DNA from: Saprospiraceae bacterium
GTDB lineage: Bacteria; Bacteroidota; Bacteroidia; Chitinophagales; Saprospiraceae
Assembly (NCBI GenBank): GCA_013001975.1
Contig: JABDKX010000070.1
Location: 1 to 56,498 of the forward strand
Reading direction: 5' to 3'
Length of the DNA: 56,498 bases
The position numbers and the translations under genes are program-made. Of this stretch, positions 53,954 to 56,498 are shown in pieces. The notes under the pieces were generated by a model. It was not told the DNA's origin. It was given only the letters and a program-made list of their open reading frames with translations, and searched no databases. Numbering within the stretch: position 1 is the stretch's first letter; each line of letters begins with the position of its first letter.

Positions 53954-55426
53954 TTGAAAAAAGTCACCATCATAGGATCAGGAATTGCTGGATTGAGTGC
54001 TGCATCAGTATTATCTTCAAAAGGATTTGATGTTACTGTCATTGAAAAAAATGATAAACCTGGTGGTCGAATAAATTATTTTGATTCTGATGGTTACAGA
54101 TTTGAAATGGGTCCAAGCTGGTACTGGATGCCAGAAGTATTTGAAAATTTTTATAAAATATTTGGAAAAACAACATCAGACTTTTATAATCTAAAGAGAT
54201 TAGATCCATCCTATAAAGTTGTATTTACTGAAAACGAAACAATAGATATTCCTGCTGACTTTCAAGCATTGCAATCCTTGTTTGAATCAATAGAAAAAGG
54301 ATCAGGACAACGATTAAAGAAGTTTATGGATCATGCTGAAATTAAATACAAAGTAGGCATGGATAAATTTGTTTGGAAACCTGGCAAATCGGTTTTTGAA
54401 TTTATGTCCTTTGATGTTGTAAAAAACGCTCTTAAACTTCAATTGCTAAGTTCGATTTCAAGTGAGGTCAAAAAAGTCGTTGCTGATGATAGACTGAGAC
54501 AAATTTTAGAATTTCCAGTTTTGTTTTTAGGTGCAGAACCTAAAGATACACCAGCGCTTTATAGTTTGATGAATCACGCAGATTTAAAACTTGGAACGTG
54601 GTATCCTGAAGGTGGCATGTATAAAATTGCAGAAGCTTTTTACAAAATTGCTATTTCGCAAGGCGTTAAATTTATATTCAATCAACCTGTAACGCACTTC
54701 AACTATAATAAAAACACAATTAAAGAAGTTTGCTCGAATAATATTCAAACAGAAACTGACTTTGTTATCGCGAATGCTGACTATCATTATATAGATCAAG
54801 AGGTATTGTCGCAAAAGTTTTCAAGTTACAATTCGAAATATTGGGAATCAAGAAAAATGGCTCCTTCTAGCTTATTGGTCTTTTTAGGCGTCAATAAAAA
54901 ACTCGAAAAACTTGAACATCATAATCTGTTTTTTGATGCCGATTTTGACAAGCATGCCATCGAAATTTATAAGGATCCAAAATGGCCAACTGACCCGTTG
55001 TTTTATGTTTGTAAGCCCAGTCATACTGATAATAGTGTTGCACCAAGTGGAAAAGAAAACTTATTTTTATTAATGCCAATTGCACCTGATCTAAGTGATG
55101 ATGACAATGAAATATTAGAAAAATATCTGGATGTTATGATTTCAAGGATTGAGAAACAGTGTAAAACAGCTTTTAAAGATCAAATTGAATTTAAAAAATT
55201 CTTTAGCGTCAAAGATTTTAAATCAGTATATAATTCATTTAAAGGTAATGCCTATGGCCTAGCAAATACTTTAAATCAAACTGCAATATTAAAACCTTCA
55301 ATAAAATCGAAAAAATTGTCTAACTTATACTTTACTGGACAACTAACAGTGCCTGGACCAGGTTTACCCCCTTCAATTATTTCAGGCCAATTAGTTGCTC
55401 AAGAGGTTATAAATAATTTTAAATAA
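53954..55426 (+). CDS. crtI: Phytoene desaturase / carotenoid isomerase family (CrtI)
   Basis: 490 aa from TTG 53954 (no ATG or GTG upstream fits). FAD motif IIGSGIAGLSAAS at 5-17 and GGRINYFDSDGYRFEMGPSW near 36-55, with GQLTVPGPGLPPSIISGQ near the C-terminus, the carotenoid oxidase signature. It introduces double bonds into phytoene on the way to lycopene. Its stop overlaps the crtB start by 1 nt (TAATG), so they are translationally coupled. Confidence 0.94.
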   Translation: MKKVTIIGSGIAGLSAASVLSSKGFDVTVIEKNDKPGGRINYFDSDGYRFEMGPSWYWMPEVFENFYKIFGKTTSDFYNLKRLDPSYKVVFTENETIDIPADFQALQSLFESIEKGSGQRLKKFMDHAEIKYKVGMDKFVWKPGKSVFEFMSFDVVKNALKLQLLSSISSEVKKVVADDRLRQILEFPVLFLGAEPKDTPALYSLMNHADLKLGTWYPEGGMYKIAEAFYKIAISQGVKFIFNQPVTHFNYNKNTIKEVCSNNIQTETDFVIANADYHYIDQEVLSQKFSSYNSKYWESRKMAPSSLLVFLGVNKKLEKLEHHNLFFDADFDKHAIEIYKDPKWPTDPLFYVCKPSHTDNSVAPSGKENLFLLMPIAPDLSDDDNEILEKYLDVMISRIEKQCKTAFKDQIEFKKFFSVKDFKSVYNSFKGNAYGLANTLNQTAILKPSIKSKKLSNLYFTGQLTVPGPGLPPSIISGQLVAQEVINNFK

Positions 55427-56265
55427 TGTCTGCATCTCTCTATTCAAATGTCTGCAAAGAATGTAGCAAGCTTATCACAAATCGATACAGTACTTCTTTT
55501 TCTTTGGGGATAAAATTATTTGACAAAAAATTCAGATCACCTATATATTCAATTTATGGTTTTGTGAGATTTGCCGATGAGATTGTAGATACCTTTCATG
55601 ACTATGACAAAAAAGAATTGTTGGTACAATTCCGTAAGGATACTTATGCTGCAATCAGAATGAAATTAAGTTTAAATCCAGTTTTAAATGCATTCCAAGA
55701 AGTGGTTAATGAATACAGTATTGAGATGGATTTGATCGATGCTTTTTTGGATTCAATGGCAATGGATTTGCAAGATTTGAAATATGATGTTGAACAATAC
55801 AAAAAGTACATTTACGGATCAGCTGAAGTCGTCGGATTAATGTGTCTTAGAGTTTTCCTAAAAGATAAAGGCGAAGAATATGAAAAGCTAAAGCCTTATG
55901 CGATGTCTTTGGGAAGTGCATTTCAAAAGATTAATTTCCTAAGAGATATCAAAGATGATTATTTTGAAAAAGGCAGACTCTATTTTCCAAATGTAGATCC
56001 AGGGAATTTTGATGATGGTGATAAAAAAAAGATAGAAGAAGATATCGCTTTGGATTTTAAAAATGGATTAAAAGGTATTTTGCTCTTACCAAAGGGAGCG
56101 AAGTTTGGTGTTTACATAGCCTATATATTTTACTATAATCTATTCAAAAAAATAGAGAAGCTTAAAATAGATAACATTCTTCAAGAAAGGGTCAGAATAA
56201 AGAATCGTAAAAAGGCCTATTTGCTTGCTAAGTATTCGTTAAAAAATAGCTTAAACCTCATATAA
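55426..56265 (+). CDS. crtB: Phytoene synthase (CrtB)
   Basis: 279 aa. First Asp-rich motif DEIVDTFHD near 47-55 and second motif RDIKDDYFEKGRLYFP near 178. YGSAEVVGLMCLRVF is the family middle signature. It joins two geranylgeranyl diphosphates to phytoene. The start overlaps the crtI stop. This pair gives the yellow-orange pigments common in the phylum. The gene ends only 30 nt before the rRNA promoter. Confidence 0.93.
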   Translation: MSASLYSNVCKECSKLITNRYSTSFSLGIKLFDKKFRSPIYSIYGFVRFADEIVDTFHDYDKKELLVQFRKDTYAAIRMKLSLNPVLNAFQEVVNEYSIEMDLIDAFLDSMAMDLQDLKYDVEQYKKYIYGSAEVVGLMCLRVFLKDKGEEYEKLKPYAMSLGSAFQKINFLRDIKDDYFEKGRLYFPNVDPGNFDDGDKKKIEEDIALDFKNGLKGILLLPKGAKFGVYIAYIFYYNLFKKIEKLKIDNILQERVRIKNRKKAYLLAKYSLKNSLNLI

Positions 56266-56294
56266 TATTTTTTTAAAAAAACTTTGCTTTTTCC

Positions 56295-56326
56295 TTGCAT
56301 GGAATAGGTTGGTTTGTATATCTTTG
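56295..56326 (+). promoter_or_regulatory. Promoter of the rRNA operon
   Basis: TTG (56295-56297), 21-nt spacer and TATCTTTG (56319-56326), followed by a leader of about 100 nt to the 16S gene. Confidence 0.82.
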
Positions 56327-56392
56327 CGCTCCCTTAAAATATTAGGGGAAAAAGTTAATTGACGTATTGGGTTAAGGAAAATAATTTGAAGC

Positions 56393-56432
56393 ACTTAATT
56401 ATTAAGTCCAGGATCAAGATTTATAAGAAAAT
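56393..56432 (+). promoter_or_regulatory. rRNA leader structures
   Basis: A small hairpin ACTTAA, TTA, TTAAGT (56393-56407) lies next to CCAGGATCAA (56408-56417), exactly complementary to TTGATCCTGG at 56445-56454 in the 16S 5' end. Confidence 0.55.

Positions 56433-56498
<66 letters not shown>

Overview
The window is AT-rich, densely coded chromosomal DNA of a Bacteroidota bacterium. The evidence is: -7 boxes of the TAnnTTTG type with upstream TTG elements; families largely confined to this phylum (DUF5606, DUF4920, PxxYF-type anti-sigma proteins, DAHP synthase-chorismate mutase fusions, CarboxypepD_reg/TonB receptors, ASPIC/UnbV secreted proteins); weak or absent Shine-Dalgarno sequences with several TTG/GTG starts; and a 16S rRNA 5' end at the right edge. 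A Saprospiria-like member is plausible, but I cannot prove this from the window.

Layout. 1-2462 (-): 5' part of a large secreted repeat protein. 2659-5830 (+): MOSC protein and a zinc metalloprotease, convergent with a molybdenum hydroxylase pair (iorB/iorA type, 5836-8447, -). 8589-10471: cold-shock protein and an MFS transporter. 10463-11188: a REP/RAYT element (Y1 transposase between palindromes) between the MFS gene and comM. 12967-14302: ferredoxin-NADP reductase plus adrenodoxin-type ferredoxin. 14352-19907: glycine-zipper protein, a 1053-aa FG-GAP/ASPIC protein, a TlpA thioredoxin and a PaaE-like reductase. 19911-22690 (-): LURP-one protein and a NatAB-like ABC exporter. 22953-28870 (+): secreted coiled-coil protein, dnaB, an RsuA-type pseudouridine synthase, a hypothetical gene, two cyclophilin lipoproteins and polyphosphate glucokinase. 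28947-32256 (-): TPR protein, then an ECF sigma, anti-sigma and Spy-like set. 32322-36151: PlsC acyltransferase, DUF5606, the tyrA/aroG-chorismate mutase operon with its leader, and mscL. 36335-44190: ligA, DEAD-box helicase, Skp/OmpH, TonB receptor and histidine kinase. 44344-47838: tsaE, alanine dehydrogenase, BioD/DRTGG protein and DUF4920 lipoprotein. 48065-53814: rpsF-rpsR-rplI, fadD and rpsA. 53954-56265: crtI-crtB carotenoid genes. From 56433: 16S rRNA behind a strong promoter.

Two systems stand out. (1) Upstream of tyrA-aroG/CM on the minus strand is an apparently complete attenuator. It has a consensus promoter, a 20-codon leader peptide with seven aromatic residues (F5, Y8, Y9, W11, Y13, F14, Y15), an antiterminator pairing that starts in the last leader codons, and a terminator with a T-run just before tyrA. 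(2) Ribosomal proteins S6 and S1 both end in the same extra helix-hairpin-helix domain after a charged linker, which suggests a lineage-specific ribosome-associated module. A REP-flanked RAYT whose palindrome supplies the stop codon of the neighbouring MFS gene, and a probable ATT start for tsaE, are further points of interest.
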